Origin: Sporocytophaga myxococcoides
GTDB taxonomy: Bacteria > Bacteroidota > Bacteroidia > Cytophagales > Cytophagaceae
NCBI RefSeq assembly: GCF_000775915.1
Contig: NZ_BBLT01000008.1
Coordinates: 186,001-250,000 of the forward strand
DNA length: 64,000 nt
Reading direction: 5' to 3'
The notes below the pieces were generated by a model that was given only the letters and a program-made list of their open reading frames with translations, was not told the origin of the DNA and searched no databases. A program made the position numbers and the translations under genes. Below are positions 45,382 to 54,388 of this stretch, piece after piece (position 1 is the first letter of the stretch; the number at the start of each line of letters is the position of its first letter).

Positions 45382-46629
45382 TTAAATTTTACGCAGAATA
45401 ATAGAGCAGTTATGCCCACCAAATCCGAAAGTATTGCTCAATGCTACATTTATGGTTTTAGCCTGTGCTTTGTTGAATGTCAGATTTAGTCTGGAATCAA
45501 CCCTTTCATCATCAGTAAAATGGTTGATAGTAGGAGGAACTGTCTGGTGTTTGATAGCAAGAATACAAGCAATAGCCTCGATAGCTCCGGCAGCACCAAG
45601 TAAGTGGCCAGTCATGGATTTGGTAGAACTGATGCTAAGCTTATATGCATGTTCACCAAATACTTTTTGTATCGCCGTAAGTTCGCTGATGTCACCAAGT
45701 GGAGTTGAAGTACCATGAACATTGATATAATCAACATCCTCAGGTTTCAGGTTTGCATCTGCAAGTGCATTATTCATAACGCTTATTTGTCCTAATCCTT
45801 CCGGATGTGGAGCAGTTAAGTGGTATGCATCAGCAGACATACCGCCACCGATTATTTCAGCATAGATTTTAGCGCCTCTTGCTTTTGCATGTTCGTATTC
45901 CTCTATTATAAGAGCTCCTGCGCCTTCACCCAGAACAAATCCATCTCTGTCTTTGTCGAAAGGCCTTGAAGCAGTAGAGGGATCATCATTTCTTTCAGAA
46001 AGCGCTTTCATGGCATTGAAACCACCGATTCCGGCTTCTGTAACAGCTGCTTCTGACCCTCCGGTTACCATTATGTCAGCCATTCCTAATCTTATATAGT
46101 TAAAGGCATCAACAATAGCATTGGTAGAAGAAGCGCAGGCAGAGACTGTAACGAAATTGGGACCTCTGAAGCCAAACTTCATGGAAATATGACCGGCACT
46201 AATATCGGCGATCATTTTAGGAATAAAGAAAGGGTTGAATCTTGGAGTTCCATCTCCAAGTGCAAATCCGGAAACTTCATCCTGGAAAGTGCGGAGACCG
46301 CCTATTCCTGAACCCCAGATAACTCCAGCTCTATCTTTGTTTATATTATTAAGATCAAGATTTGAATCTTTGATAGCTTCATCAGATGCCACTATAGCAT
46401 ATTGAGTAAAAGGGTCCATTCTTTTGACCTCTTTTTTATCAATAAAATTTTCTACATTGAAGTTTTTAACTTCGCAGGCGAATCTGGTTTTTGATTTTTC
46501 AGCGTTGTAGCGGGTGATAGGAGCAGCACCACTTACTCCAGTGGACAATGATTTCCAGTAATCTTCAACATTGTTTCCTATTGGGGTAAGTGCGCCTAAT
46601 CCTGTTACAACAACTCTTTTTAAATTCAT
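45382..46629 (-). CDS. fabF: 3-oxoacyl-ACP synthase II
   Basis: A 415-residue condensing enzyme of fatty-acid elongation. The thiolase fold has the nucleophile Cys165 (VSACASSTN) and the two catalytic His in VHGTSTPLGD and KSMTGHLLGAAG. The length is normal. It is encoded 30 bp after acpP, whose product is its substrate carrier, in one operon. Confidence 0.97.
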   Translation of the reverse strand: MNLKRVVVTGLGALTPIGNNVEDYWKSLSTGVSGAAPITRYNAEKSKTRFACEVKNFNVENFIDKKEVKRMDPFTQYAIVASDEAIKDSNLDLNNINKDRAGVIWGSGIGGLRTFQDEVSGFALGDGTPRFNPFFIPKMIADISAGHISMKFGFRGPNFVTVSACASSTNAIVDAFNYIRLGMADIMVTGGSEAAVTEAGIGGFNAMKALSERNDDPSTASRPFDKDRDGFVLGEGAGALIIEEYEHAKARGAKIYAEIIGGGMSADAYHLTAPHPEGLGQISVMNNALADANLKPEDVDYINVHGTSTPLGDISELTAIQKVFGEHAYKLSISSTKSMTGHLLGAAGAIEAIACILAIKHQTVPPTINHFTDDERVDSRLNLTFNKAQAKTINVALSNTFGFGGHNCSIILRKI

Positions 46630-46659
46630 AAAAGAATTTTGAGAGGGAATCTAAAGAAA

Positions 46660-46899
46660 TTATTGTTTAACGTTTTGCTCCAAATAAGCAACAGCTTGAC
46701 CAACAGTTGAAATGTTTTCAGCTTGCTCATCAGGAATTGATATGTTAAATTCTTTTTCGAATTCCATGATTAATTCTACTGTATCTAAGGAGTCAGCTCC
46801 TAAGTCGTTTGTGAAGCTAGCTTCAGGAGTAACCTCAGATTCTTCCACTCCTAGTTTGTCAATAATGATACTCTTAACTTTTTGTGCTATTTCTGACAT
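46660..46899 (-). CDS. acpP: Acyl carrier protein
   Basis: A 79-residue acidic carrier. The phosphopantetheine attachment site is Ser37 in [10 protein letters not shown]. It carries chains for FabF, FabZ and the lipid A acyltransferases encoded elsewhere in the window. ATG 46899 is chosen because [12 protein letters not shown] is the normal N-terminus; an upstream TTG would add 11 unlikely residues. It has a good promoter match upstream. Confidence 0.98.
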   Translation of the reverse strand: MSEIAQKVKSIIIDKLGVEESEVTPEASFTNDLGADSLDTVELIMEFEKEFNISIPDEQAENISTVGQAVAYLEQNVKQ

Positions 46900-46929
46900 T
46901 GTTTTAAATGAGTTTAGTAAAACACGGTG

Positions 46930-46961
46930 CAAAGAAATACATTAAAAACTATATTGTCAAA
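46930..46961 (-). promoter_or_regulatory. Probable acpP-fabF promoter
   Basis: On the minus strand TTTG (46961-46958) is followed after 20 nt by TTTCTTTG (46937-46930), one base off the TAnnTTTG -7 box. This spacing is the Bacteroidota norm. It would give a leader of about 25 nt before the acpP ATG. Confidence 0.5.
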
Positions 46962-47060
46962 CAAAATTTTTTATTCTTCATCAAAAACATAATAAATTTT
47001 CCACATGCAACTTTTTAATTATATATTTACGTCCCTTAAAATAGGCCTATAGGGCAAATA

Positions 47061-47492
47061 ATGATGAAAACTACAAAGCTAGTAGTCGATTATGAGTATG
47101 ATTTTGAGTTTTTTGCTATAATTTCTTCAGTAAAAGCTCATAAGTTAGCATGGTCTATAAATAAGGTATTAAGTATCAATCTTTGTAAACAGGAAGATAT
47201 AAAACTTGACTTTATTAAAGATTGGAAACTGGTAATCACTAATTATATTTACGAGAAAGAATACAGTGTTTTCAGATTATTGAAAAATAGATCCTGCGAA
47301 TCGGAGAATCTTCCCAAGCCCTTCCTGGTCCCCGAGCTTAAAGAATATGACTATTTTATTCACATGTCCGGAGAAGTTATGCTGTTCGAAACAGCCGAAC
47401 TGTTTGAGAAACTTAAAGAATTGCAAATAGTACAATACGTAAAAAAAATTGAAGTAAATAAATTAAAGTCTAAAGAAAACTTAATTTTTTGA
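47061..47492 (+). CDS. IPExxxVDY-family protein
   Basis: A 143-residue cytoplasmic protein restricted, as far as I know, to Bacteroidota, where it is often found beside acpP/fabF and pyk as here. The name-giving motif appears as VPELKEYDYF, with Ile to Val and Val to Tyr changes. The function is unknown. It is divergent from acpP and sits 2 bp before the pyk ATG, so it is co-transcribed with pyk. Confidence 0.85.
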   Translation: MMKTTKLVVDYEYDFEFFAIISSVKAHKLAWSINKVLSINLCKQEDIKLDFIKDWKLVITNYIYEKEYSVFRLLKNRSCESENLPKPFLVPELKEYDYFIHMSGEVMLFETAELFEKLKELQIVQYVKKIEVNKLKSKENLIF

Positions 47493-47494
47493 AA

Positions 47495-48916
47495 ATGGAG
47501 CAGATTAACAAAAAGACAAAAATTATTGCAACAGTCGGACCAGCTTGTAACACGAAAGAGAAATTATGGGAGCTGGTGAAGGCCGGTGCAAATATTTTCA
47601 GATTAAACTTTTCACACGGAAGCCATGAGGCACACCTCCAGGTGATCCAATACATCAGAGAATTAAATAAAGAGCACAATGCTAATATTGCAATTCTTCA
47701 AGACTTACAAGGACCAAAAATCAGAACCAACGAAGTTGAAAATAATGGTGTTGAATTAAGAGAAGGGGCACAAATAATAATAACTAAAGAGTATTGCATG
47801 GGTACAAAAGAGAAGATAAGTACCTCTTATCAGTCTCTTACTTCTGACGTGAAGCCAGGTGATGCTATTCTTATTGATGATGGTAAAATCGAATTAAAAG
47901 TACTTTCTGCTAAAAACGGAGAAGTTACTGCTGAAATCATTTACGGCGGGATATTGAAATCTAAAAAAGGTATCAACCTTCCAAATACAAATGTGTCCGA
48001 GCCTTCTTTAACTGAAAAAGACAGAAAAGATCTTATATTCGGAATAGAGCAAGGTCTTGACTGGATCGCTTTGTCCTTCGTAAGAAGGGCTGAGGATATG
48101 AAGGAACTTAAAGAAATCATCAAAAAATCAGGTAAGGATATTAAGGTTGTTGCAAAGATCGAGAAGCCTGAGGCAATTGCAAATATTGATGAAATTATCG
48201 CTGAGACTGACGCTATTATGGTTGCCAGAGGTGACCTGGGAGTTGAGGTGTTGATGGAAGATGTTCCGATGATGCAGAAAATGATCGTGAAAAAATGTGG
48301 CATCGCCGGAAAACCGGTTATTATCGCTACTCAAATGATGGAAAGCATGATCACGAATCCTCGTCCTACCAGAGCTGAGACTAATGACGTTGCTAATGCG
48401 ATCATTGATGGTGCTGATACAGTGATGTTGAGTGCTGAAACTGCAAGCGGAGAGTATCCAGTACTTACTGTTCAGAGCATGGCAAGAATATGCGCTTCTG
48501 TAGAAAGACAAGCTGAATCTATATACAATAAGCACACAAATAAAGAAGATTCTTCTTTCAGCGACAGTGTTATTGCGACTGCCTGTACACTTGCTGATCA
48601 TGTAAATGCAAAAGCCATCATTGGTTTATCTCAGTCTGGTTATTCCGCATTCAGAATCGCGAGCCACAGACCAAAAGCAGATATCATTATCGTAACTTCT
48701 GACAAAGCAATGCTTAATAAACTGAGCCTTGTTTGGGGGGTAAAAGCTGTTTATTATGATAAGTTCACTACTACTGATGAAACAATTCAGGGTGTCAGAG
48801 ATCTTCTAGTAAGAGAAGGTCTTTTGAAAAAAGGTGATACTTATGTAACTACGGCAAGCATGCCTTTCACTTATACGCAAAGAGCAAATACTCTAAAATT
48901 AGGTGTAGTTGAATAA
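47495..48916 (+). CDS. pyk: Pyruvate kinase
   Basis: A 473-residue glycolytic enzyme making pyruvate and ATP from phosphoenolpyruvate and ADP. It has KIIATVGPA at the N-terminus, the substrate site KIEKPEAI, MVARGDLGVE and the MMESMI block, then a C-terminal allosteric domain. The start is ATG 47495; a TTG 6 bp earlier overlaps the previous gene and is less likely. It is followed by a terminator. Confidence 0.98.
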   Translation: MEQINKKTKIIATVGPACNTKEKLWELVKAGANIFRLNFSHGSHEAHLQVIQYIRELNKEHNANIAILQDLQGPKIRTNEVENNGVELREGAQIIITKEYCMGTKEKISTSYQSLTSDVKPGDAILIDDGKIELKVLSAKNGEVTAEIIYGGILKSKKGINLPNTNVSEPSLTEKDRKDLIFGIEQGLDWIALSFVRRAEDMKELKEIIKKSGKDIKVVAKIEKPEAIANIDEIIAETDAIMVARGDLGVEVLMEDVPMMQKMIVKKCGIAGKPVIIATQMMESMITNPRPTRAETNDVANAIIDGADTVMLSAETASGEYPVLTVQSMARICASVERQAESIYNKHTNKEDSSFSDSVIATACTLADHVNAKAIIGLSQSGYSAFRIASHRPKADIIIVTSDKAMLNKLSLVWGVKAVYYDKFTTTDETIQGVRDLLVREGLLKKGDTYVTTASMPFTYTQRANTLKLGVVE

Positions 48917-48940
48917 CATTTATCTATAAATATTTATTAT

Positions 48941-48976
48941 AAAGGGACTGTTTTTATTTTTACAGTCCCTTTTTAT
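48941..48976 (+). terminator. Terminator of pyk
   Basis: An 11-bp stem (AAAGGGACTGT / ACAGTCCCTTT) with a 10-nt AT-rich loop and a T-tract, 24 bp after the stop. Confidence 0.9.
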
Positions 48977-48988
48977 TTTTAAGCATAT

Positions 48989-50035
48989 ATGGAATTAAAC
49001 ATAGACTTATTAACTAAAATCTGCGAGCTCCCAGGGGCTCCGGGCTACGAGCAAAAGATTCGGGCCTTTGTTATCGAACAGATAAAACCTCTTGTTGATG
49101 AATTCAGAATAGATAACCTGGGGAATGTTATTGCTTTGAAGAAAGGATTGACCGGAGCTAAAAAAGTGATGGCTGCTGCTCATATGGATGAAATTGGCTT
49201 CATTGTTACCTATATCAATGAGCAGGGGTTTATATTTTTTCACCCTCTAGGAGGGTTTGACCCCAAGACACTCACCGCTCAAAGGGTGATTGTTCACGGT
49301 ATTAAAGATATTATCGGTGTAATGGGAAGTAAACCCGTACATGTGATGTCTGCTGAAGAAAAAGTAAAACCTGCAAAAATCGAAGATTTTTTCATTGATA
49401 CAGGCATGACTAAAGAGGAGGTAGAAAAATATGTATCCATTGGAAATCCGATTACAAGAGAAAGAAATCTTATCGAAATGGGGAATAACATCAACTGTAA
49501 ATCTTTAGATAACAGAATCAGTGTATTTATTCTTATTGAAGCATTGAAGCAAATTCAAAATCTTCCGTATGATTTTTATGCAGTATTTACAGTTCAGGAA
49601 GAAGTTGGTTTAAGGGGAGCAACCACTGCTGCTCATCAGATAAATCCTGATTTTGGAATTGCCATTGATACTACTATTGCTTATGATGTCCCGGGAGCAA
49701 GACCTCAGGAAAAAATTACGGAACTAGGGAAAGGAACTGCAATAAAAATTATGGATTCTTCTGCCATTGCTGATTACAGAATGGTGAACTATTTAAAGCA
49801 GACAGCTTCAAGTCATTCAATACAATGGCAGCCGGAAATTCTTACTGCTGGTGGTACTGATACTGCTCCACTTCAAAAGGGCGGGAAAATGGGAGCCATA
49901 GCCGGGGCTATTTCAATTCCAACAAGACATATACATCAGGTGATTGAAATGGTCAATAAAGACGATGTGAAGCATTCAATTAACTTATTATCAAGAGCCG
50001 TAGAAGGCCTTGATAAATTTGATTGGAATTTTTAA
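48989..50035 (+). CDS. M42-family metallo-aminopeptidase
   Basis: A 348-residue cytoplasmic zinc aminopeptidase of the M42 (glutamyl aminopeptidase/tetrahedral TET) family. Metal ligands and catalytic Glu are visible: His in AAHMDEIGF, Asp in SLDNRISV, Glu-Glu in VQEEVGLRG, Asp in AIDTTIAYD and His in RHIHQVIEM. Older annotation calls such proteins endoglucanase M, which is not supported. The ATG lies 12 bp after the pyk terminator. Confidence 0.93.
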   Translation: MELNIDLLTKICELPGAPGYEQKIRAFVIEQIKPLVDEFRIDNLGNVIALKKGLTGAKKVMAAAHMDEIGFIVTYINEQGFIFFHPLGGFDPKTLTAQRVIVHGIKDIIGVMGSKPVHVMSAEEKVKPAKIEDFFIDTGMTKEEVEKYVSIGNPITRERNLIEMGNNINCKSLDNRISVFILIEALKQIQNLPYDFYAVFTVQEEVGLRGATTAAHQINPDFGIAIDTTIAYDVPGARPQEKITELGKGTAIKIMDSSAIADYRMVNYLKQTASSHSIQWQPEILTAGGTDTAPLQKGGKMGAIAGAISIPTRHIHQVIEMVNKDDVKHSINLLSRAVEGLDKFDWNF

Positions 50036-50037
50036 GA

Positions 50038-50157
50038 GCAGAAAGCGAAAAGCTTAAAGCAGAAAGCGAAAAGCTTAAAGTATAAAGTAAAAAGTTGAAA
50101 TACAACTATAACTTATCATCTTTAAACTTTAAGCTTTGTGCTTTAAGCTTTACGCTT
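50038..50157. repeat. Inverted repeat containing a perfect 21-bp tandem duplication (element 3)
   Basis: The gap between convergent M42 and MBL genes is filled by this element. A 21-bp unit occurs twice without a mismatch (50038-50058 and 50059-50079), with core AAAGCGAAAAGCTTAAA. The right part (50119-50157) is the imperfect inverse, made of CTTTAAGCTT units. The whole could form a large hairpin. It shares the AAGCTTAAAG theme with element 1. Confidence 0.8.
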
Positions 50158-51150
50158 TTATATCAGTATCTCTTTACCTATTGGCTCTATCAATAAATGC
50201 TCTGGACTTCCCTGTTTCTGGAAAAACTTTCTAATTTCTCTTTCAGGCTCACCCATTGGTTCATCAGATAAATCAAAAGTTCCATAATGCATGGGTATAA
50301 AATATTTTGCGTGAAGCTCCTGATAAGCTTTATAGGCTTCTTCAGGGTTTACATGGAAGAGATTCATAAGAAATGAGGGTTTGTAGGCTCCTATAGGCAT
50401 GAGGCAATAATCTATATGAGGTACGGTTTTCTGAATTTCTTTAAAATGTTTTCCATAGGCCGTATCTCCTGCAAAATATATTGATTTGTTTTTCCCTTTT
50501 ATATAAAAGCTTCCCCATAAAACTTTATTGAAATCATTAAGCCCTCTACGATGCCAGTGTTTGGCAGGAAGGAAGATAAAATCTACACGATCGGATTTGA
50601 ATTGCTGGTACCATCCGGCTTCTTGTATCTCTCCTTTATAATTAATTTCATTAAAAAGTGTCGAAATATTTAATGGGCCTAAGATTTTTACAGAAGGATT
50701 ATTGGCCAGTACAACTTTAAGTGACGGTACATCAAAATGATCCCTATGTCCATGTGAAAGTAATAAATATTCAATATTGATTAAATTTTCAGATGCCAGA
50801 GGGAGTTCGGTTTTCCTTTTGATGAAAGGCAGATCAAAAAATACAGGATCGGTAAGAATCTTTACATTGTCAATCTGAATATAAAAAGTGGAGTGTCCCA
50901 ACCAGACAATCATATTCTGATCACTATTTATAAAGTTATAATTCGGGATAGTCGCAACTTTATAATTTTCTTTTTTCTTTTCGGCTCTTTGAGGGTTTTT
51001 GCTAAACTTCCACTTTAGTACTTTTAAAAATGAATTTTCTTCCTTGGTATTGGAATTTGTGAATTCCCCATCAATTAAAAGATTGCCTGGGTAACCAACT
51101 TTGAGAGTATGCAAAGAAGGATTATTAACATATATTGTTTCGCTCACCAC
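50158..51150 (-). CDS. MBL-fold metal-dependent hydrolase (NAPE-PLD/UlaG-like)
   Basis: A 330-residue metallo-beta-lactamase-fold enzyme. The metal site motif is HGHRDHFDVPS (HxHxDH). Further ligands are likely in FAGDTAYGKH and HYGTFDLSDEP. The WLGHSTFYIQIDNVKILTDPVF region resembles NAPE-hydrolysing phospholipase D and UlaG-like hydrolases. No signal peptide is seen. The start is GTG 51150 because no ATG lies upstream in frame. A phosphodiesterase or lipid-related substrate is inferred only from family resemblance. Confidence 0.86.
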   Translation of the reverse strand: MVSETIYVNNPSLHTLKVGYPGNLLIDGEFTNSNTKEENSFLKVLKWKFSKNPQRAEKKKENYKVATIPNYNFINSDQNMIVWLGHSTFYIQIDNVKILTDPVFFDLPFIKRKTELPLASENLINIEYLLLSHGHRDHFDVPSLKVVLANNPSVKILGPLNISTLFNEINYKGEIQEAGWYQQFKSDRVDFIFLPAKHWHRRGLNDFNKVLWGSFYIKGKNKSIYFAGDTAYGKHFKEIQKTVPHIDYCLMPIGAYKPSFLMNLFHVNPEEAYKAYQELHAKYFIPMHYGTFDLSDEPMGEPEREIRKFFQKQGSPEHLLIEPIGKEILI

Positions 51151-51167
51151 GTTGTTAGTAAAAATTT

Positions 51168-51204
51168 TAAACCTGATATTTAAAAGAAGTAAATACCAGG
51201 TTTA
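51168..51204 (-). terminator. Terminator of the DUF4136 gene
   Basis: A near-perfect 14-bp stem based on TAAACCTG / CAGGTTTA, with one mismatch and a short loop, 22 bp after the stop on the minus strand. It is followed by a T-rich stretch. Confidence 0.7.
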
Positions 51205-51225
51205 TAGTTTATCTAAATTGTTTAA

Positions 51226-51960
51226 TTAATAAAAAGCATTGGGTGAAAAGGGAGATGGAAATTGTTCCATAATACCATTTATCTGACCCGGTAATAGATT
51301 TTCAAACATTACAGGATTATTTAAAGATTCACTGCTGTAACCTCTCCAAATTAATTGGTTTGTTTTACGGTCTATTACATCAATAACAAGGGTACCTTCT
51401 TTATATTGAATTTTTTCACTAATGTTTCCCAATACCTGAGGCCTGTATATTCCTGCTCCATAGTAAATACCATCTGGAGTGGTATTGTAAATGTTCACTC
51501 CTCCAAAATAAGTTGTGTATGGGTATATATTGTAATCATTCGTTAGATAATTATACATGGTATAAGGTTGTTCGAAATAATTGTAAAACCTAGGAACTGC
51601 AAGGTTTGGCTGATTTATAACCAATGGCGTATTGGTATATCTCTCTCTGTTTTCCATTACTATAGAATATGTAAATAGCAGGTCCGGATTCAGAGAATCA
51701 AGATGTAAACCTTTATCAAACAAATCACTGCTTACCATCCTTTTTATTTTCAATTCAATTAATTCATTATTATATAAGTTCATTACATCATTCAACTGAT
51801 CCCCTTGCTGTTCAGGAAGTTGTTTAGGCAACCATGCAAATGTCCTGAACTTGGTAAAATCTATGTCAGGATTATAACTTGTATGTGCATTACTTCCTGG
51901 CTGACATCCATAAAGCAGAGTAAGTACCACACCGATAACTAACCACACTAATCTTTTCAT
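51226..51960 (-). CDS. DUF4136 lipoprotein
   Basis: A 244-residue lipoprotein; the signal ends at LLYGC (Cys near 19). The mature N-terminus YNPDIDFTKFRTFAWLP matches the DUF4136 domain, and the C-terminal LVIDVIDRKTNQLIWRGYSSESL is also typical. The function is unknown; members are envelope lipoproteins. The middle is rich in Tyr and Asn. The ATG at 51960 and a GTG just upstream are both possible; an AGGAGG ribosome site lies 9 bp before the ATG. Confidence 0.88.
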   Translation of the reverse strand: MKRLVWLVIGVVLTLLYGCQPGSNAHTSYNPDIDFTKFRTFAWLPKQLPEQQGDQLNDVMNLYNNELIELKIKRMVSSDLFDKGLHLDSLNPDLLFTYSIVMENRERYTNTPLVINQPNLAVPRFYNYFEQPYTMYNYLTNDYNIYPYTTYFGGVNIYNTTPDGIYYGAGIYRPQVLGNISEKIQYKEGTLVIDVIDRKTNQLIWRGYSSESLNNPVMFENLLPGQINGIMEQFPSPFSPNAFY

Positions 51961-52111
51961 CACTACTTTCCTCCTTATTTAAATAATTTCCCGTCATAAA
52001 AATTGTTTGACATACAGAGTTGCGACATTATTAAAGTACAAACAGGTGAGGGATCTTAGGGAAATTTAGCACTCTGTCGGGGCCTGAATTGTTTTGATAA
52101 AAAAAAGGAAT

Positions 52112-52585
52112 ATGAAAATAGCGCTAATTATAATGTTTGCAATAGGATCCTGTATCAGTTCCTTTGCACAAATTGATACGAATACAACAATTATAAGGAG
52201 AAATACGGATCTCTATGGGAACCCGGGAGTGAATACTTCTCCTGATAAATCTTATTACTCTATCAACCCGACAGTTCCAGGCTCAACGGATGGAACTAAA
52301 TTAAGGAATGAAACAAGTATTTATAATAATAACCCTGCTACAAATCCTAATATTAATCCCAATACTCAGGTAAATCCTGGTATAGAATACAATGGGGGAC
52401 TTCCGGATAATGGCCAGTTGCCTGGAGGTGGTATGTTGCCGAACAACGGTGGTTTGCCCAATAACGGAGGACTTCCCAATAATGGTATGTTGCCTAGTAC
52501 AACAACTCCACAACCATCTTCCAGTGCGCCTGGAGCAAGCCCTGGGTCTATGGGCCCTGGAACAAATATTGGTGCAGGATATTAG
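52112..52585 (+). CDS. Secreted Asn/Gly/Pro-rich repeat protein
   Basis: A 157-residue exported protein with a signal peptide ending near residue 20 (SSFAQ). The mature part is low complexity. It includes a run of hexapeptides near residues 100-134 (LPDNGQ, LPGGGM, LPNNGG, LPNNGG, LPNNGM), encoded by an 18-bp imperfect tandem repeat. There are no Cys and no recognised domain, so it is probably a flexible surface or periplasmic protein. The repeat length may vary between strains. ATG 52112 is preferred over a TTG 18 bp upstream. Confidence 0.72.
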   Translation: MKIALIIMFAIGSCISSFAQIDTNTTIIRRNTDLYGNPGVNTSPDKSYYSINPTVPGSTDGTKLRNETSIYNNNPATNPNINPNTQVNPGIEYNGGLPDNGQLPGGGMLPNNGGLPNNGGLPNNGMLPSTTTPQPSSSAPGASPGSMGPGTNIGAGY

Positions 52586-52591
52586 TGATTA

Positions 52592-52635
52592 TTCAATAAA
52601 ATGGCTGCAGTTAAATCAGCAGCCATTTTATTGAA
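52592..52635. terminator. Bidirectional terminator
   Basis: A perfect 17-bp stem with core AAAATGGCTGC / GCAGCCATTTT and a 10-nt loop, between convergent genes. A/T runs on both sides of the core allow function on either strand. Confidence 0.85.
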
Positions 52636-52669
52636 AGTCATTTGAGGGTGAGAAAATTAAACCAATTAT

Positions 52670-54082
52670 TTATTGATCTTTTTCAATTTCCCATTCATCG
52701 GTTCTGAACGAAGAAACAGGTAAACCTTCTTTATTGAAAAGATTGGGGAGGGCATCATTGGCCCACTCAAAGCGCACTGCTACTGGTTTTCTTACTTTGG
52801 GAGAAAAGATTGTTACCGTATTATTTTCAATTACTGCTTTAGCAGGATAAAATTGTTTGTCACTACCTGCAATGATAAAACCTTTGAGTTCCTTGCCTTG
52901 TTTGGAAATAAGGCCATTAGAAGCATTGATAAATGTGATTTTAACTTTCCCATTTTCTATTTTCATGCTCTTGAAAGAAGGGCTTTTGGCTGATATAGTT
53001 TTGAAATGATATGTTTCTTCAAGTGCTAAACGGGCTAATCTTTCACCAACAGGTCTTTGATATCGGGGGTGAACATCTTTAATATTTTCAACAACGTCAG
53101 AAATTATAACCATACCTGTTTTGGGAAATTCCAAAAGTTTTGACTGTTGCTCCCGAAGCAGTACACCATTCATATTAGTTCCATATCCGCTGTAAGGAGC
53201 TATTTGTACATAGTAAAACGGTAGTTCTGATTGAAAGTCTTTTCTCCAGTTTAATACTAGTTTTTCAATCAGGAGTTTGTAAGAGTAAGGGTACTCTACA
53301 TTTGATTCCCCTTGGTACCAAATAATACCTGCCAGCTTAAATGGAATTAATGGCGCAATCATTGAATTATAAGCCATACCCGGTGCAGAAGGGCACCATG
53401 GCCTGTCGATACCACATTGTTTGTCTGCGGCCCCTTTAAGAAGTGAATCTGAATCGATGATATCTTTGGGAACCCATACTTCAGCTGGAGTTCCTCCCCA
53501 ACTTGAATGAATAAGTCCTATTGGTACTTTTAGCTCAGTATTAAGAGTTTTGCCAAAATAGTAGGCTACTGCACTAAACCATCTTAGAGGTTCGCCATTA
53601 CAGGGTTTCCAGTTGCCTTCCCCTTTCAACTGAGGAGTGGATGCTGCCGACCTTGGTACCTGGAATAATCTTATCAGGGGATCATTGATCTGTTCTAAGT
53701 ATGGTCCTCCATCAGCAGAAGAATTCATATTCCATTCCATATTAGATTGACCGGAGCATAACCATACCTCTCCAGAAAGTATATTTTCAAGCAACTTTTG
53801 CTCAGCCCCAGCTGTAATGGTTATTGTATGTGGTCCACCGGCAGAAGGTGTTTTTATTGATGCTTTCCACAACGATGTATTGCTGACTTTAGTTTGAATT
53901 ATCGTTGTATCCCAGCTAACCTGAATTTGGATATCCTGTGTTGGGCCCGCCCATCCCCATATAGGAATCTCAGTGTTTTGCTGAATAACCATGCTTGATG
54001 AGAATAAAGATGGTAACCGCAATTGAGCATGGGTATGGGACAAATTAACTATGATTAATATCAATGTAAGAAAGGTTTTCAT
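52670..54082 (-). CDS. Sialate O-acetylesterase-like SGNH hydrolase
   Basis: A 470-residue exported esterase; the signal peptide ends near residue 19 (THAQ). The SGNH/GDSL-type sialate O-acetylesterase motifs are present: nucleophile Ser in CSGQSNMEW, the WGGTPAEVW block, IWYQGESN, and the Asp/His pair in DVHPRYQRP. It removes acetyl groups from sugars; in plant-degrading Bacteroidota, members of this group also act on xylan or pectin acetyl esters. The terminal beta domains flank the catalytic core. It is a single gene. Confidence 0.9.
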   Translation of the reverse strand: MKTFLTLILIIVNLSHTHAQLRLPSLFSSSMVIQQNTEIPIWGWAGPTQDIQIQVSWDTTIIQTKVSNTSLWKASIKTPSAGGPHTITITAGAEQKLLENILSGEVWLCSGQSNMEWNMNSSADGGPYLEQINDPLIRLFQVPRSAASTPQLKGEGNWKPCNGEPLRWFSAVAYYFGKTLNTELKVPIGLIHSSWGGTPAEVWVPKDIIDSDSLLKGAADKQCGIDRPWCPSAPGMAYNSMIAPLIPFKLAGIIWYQGESNVEYPYSYKLLIEKLVLNWRKDFQSELPFYYVQIAPYSGYGTNMNGVLLREQQSKLLEFPKTGMVIISDVVENIKDVHPRYQRPVGERLARLALEETYHFKTISAKSPSFKSMKIENGKVKITFINASNGLISKQGKELKGFIIAGSDKQFYPAKAVIENNTVTIFSPKVRKPVAVRFEWANDALPNLFNKEGLPVSSFRTDEWEIEKDQ

Positions 54083-54388
54083 ACATGAATTGATTTTTAT
54101 CCCAAAAGTGTAAATTAAAAGAAAATGTTTTAGGTTTGTTTATAACAAGTTTTTATATGAAAAAGCCCTTGCAAAGTTGTTCCTTTCGCAAATACTTTAG
54201 GACAAGCCGGGGTATAACCTGCCAATTCAATTTATGTTGGAGAATTGAGTTAAGGACTCAAAAAAATCTTGAGCAACAGATGGACTTAAATTTAAAATAA
54301 TAAAGAATCAAATTTTTAAGTCACTTATTTTACAAGGTATTTCTCATGATAAAATATTAGAATTACCCAATGTCATTATAATCTCTGT
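54083..54388. other. Intergenic region, no recognised feature
   Basis: About 306 bp between two minus-strand genes. It is AT-rich, with only a weak 6-bp inverted repeat (CAATTC / GAATTG near 54223-54247). It presumably holds the promoter of the esterase gene. No ORF was supported. Confidence 0.4.

Noticed and set aside
48989-50035. Reading the M42 protein as a cellulase (endoglucanase M)
   Set aside because: The sequence has the full set of M42 peptidase metal ligands and no glycosidase features; the cellulase name is an old misannotation.
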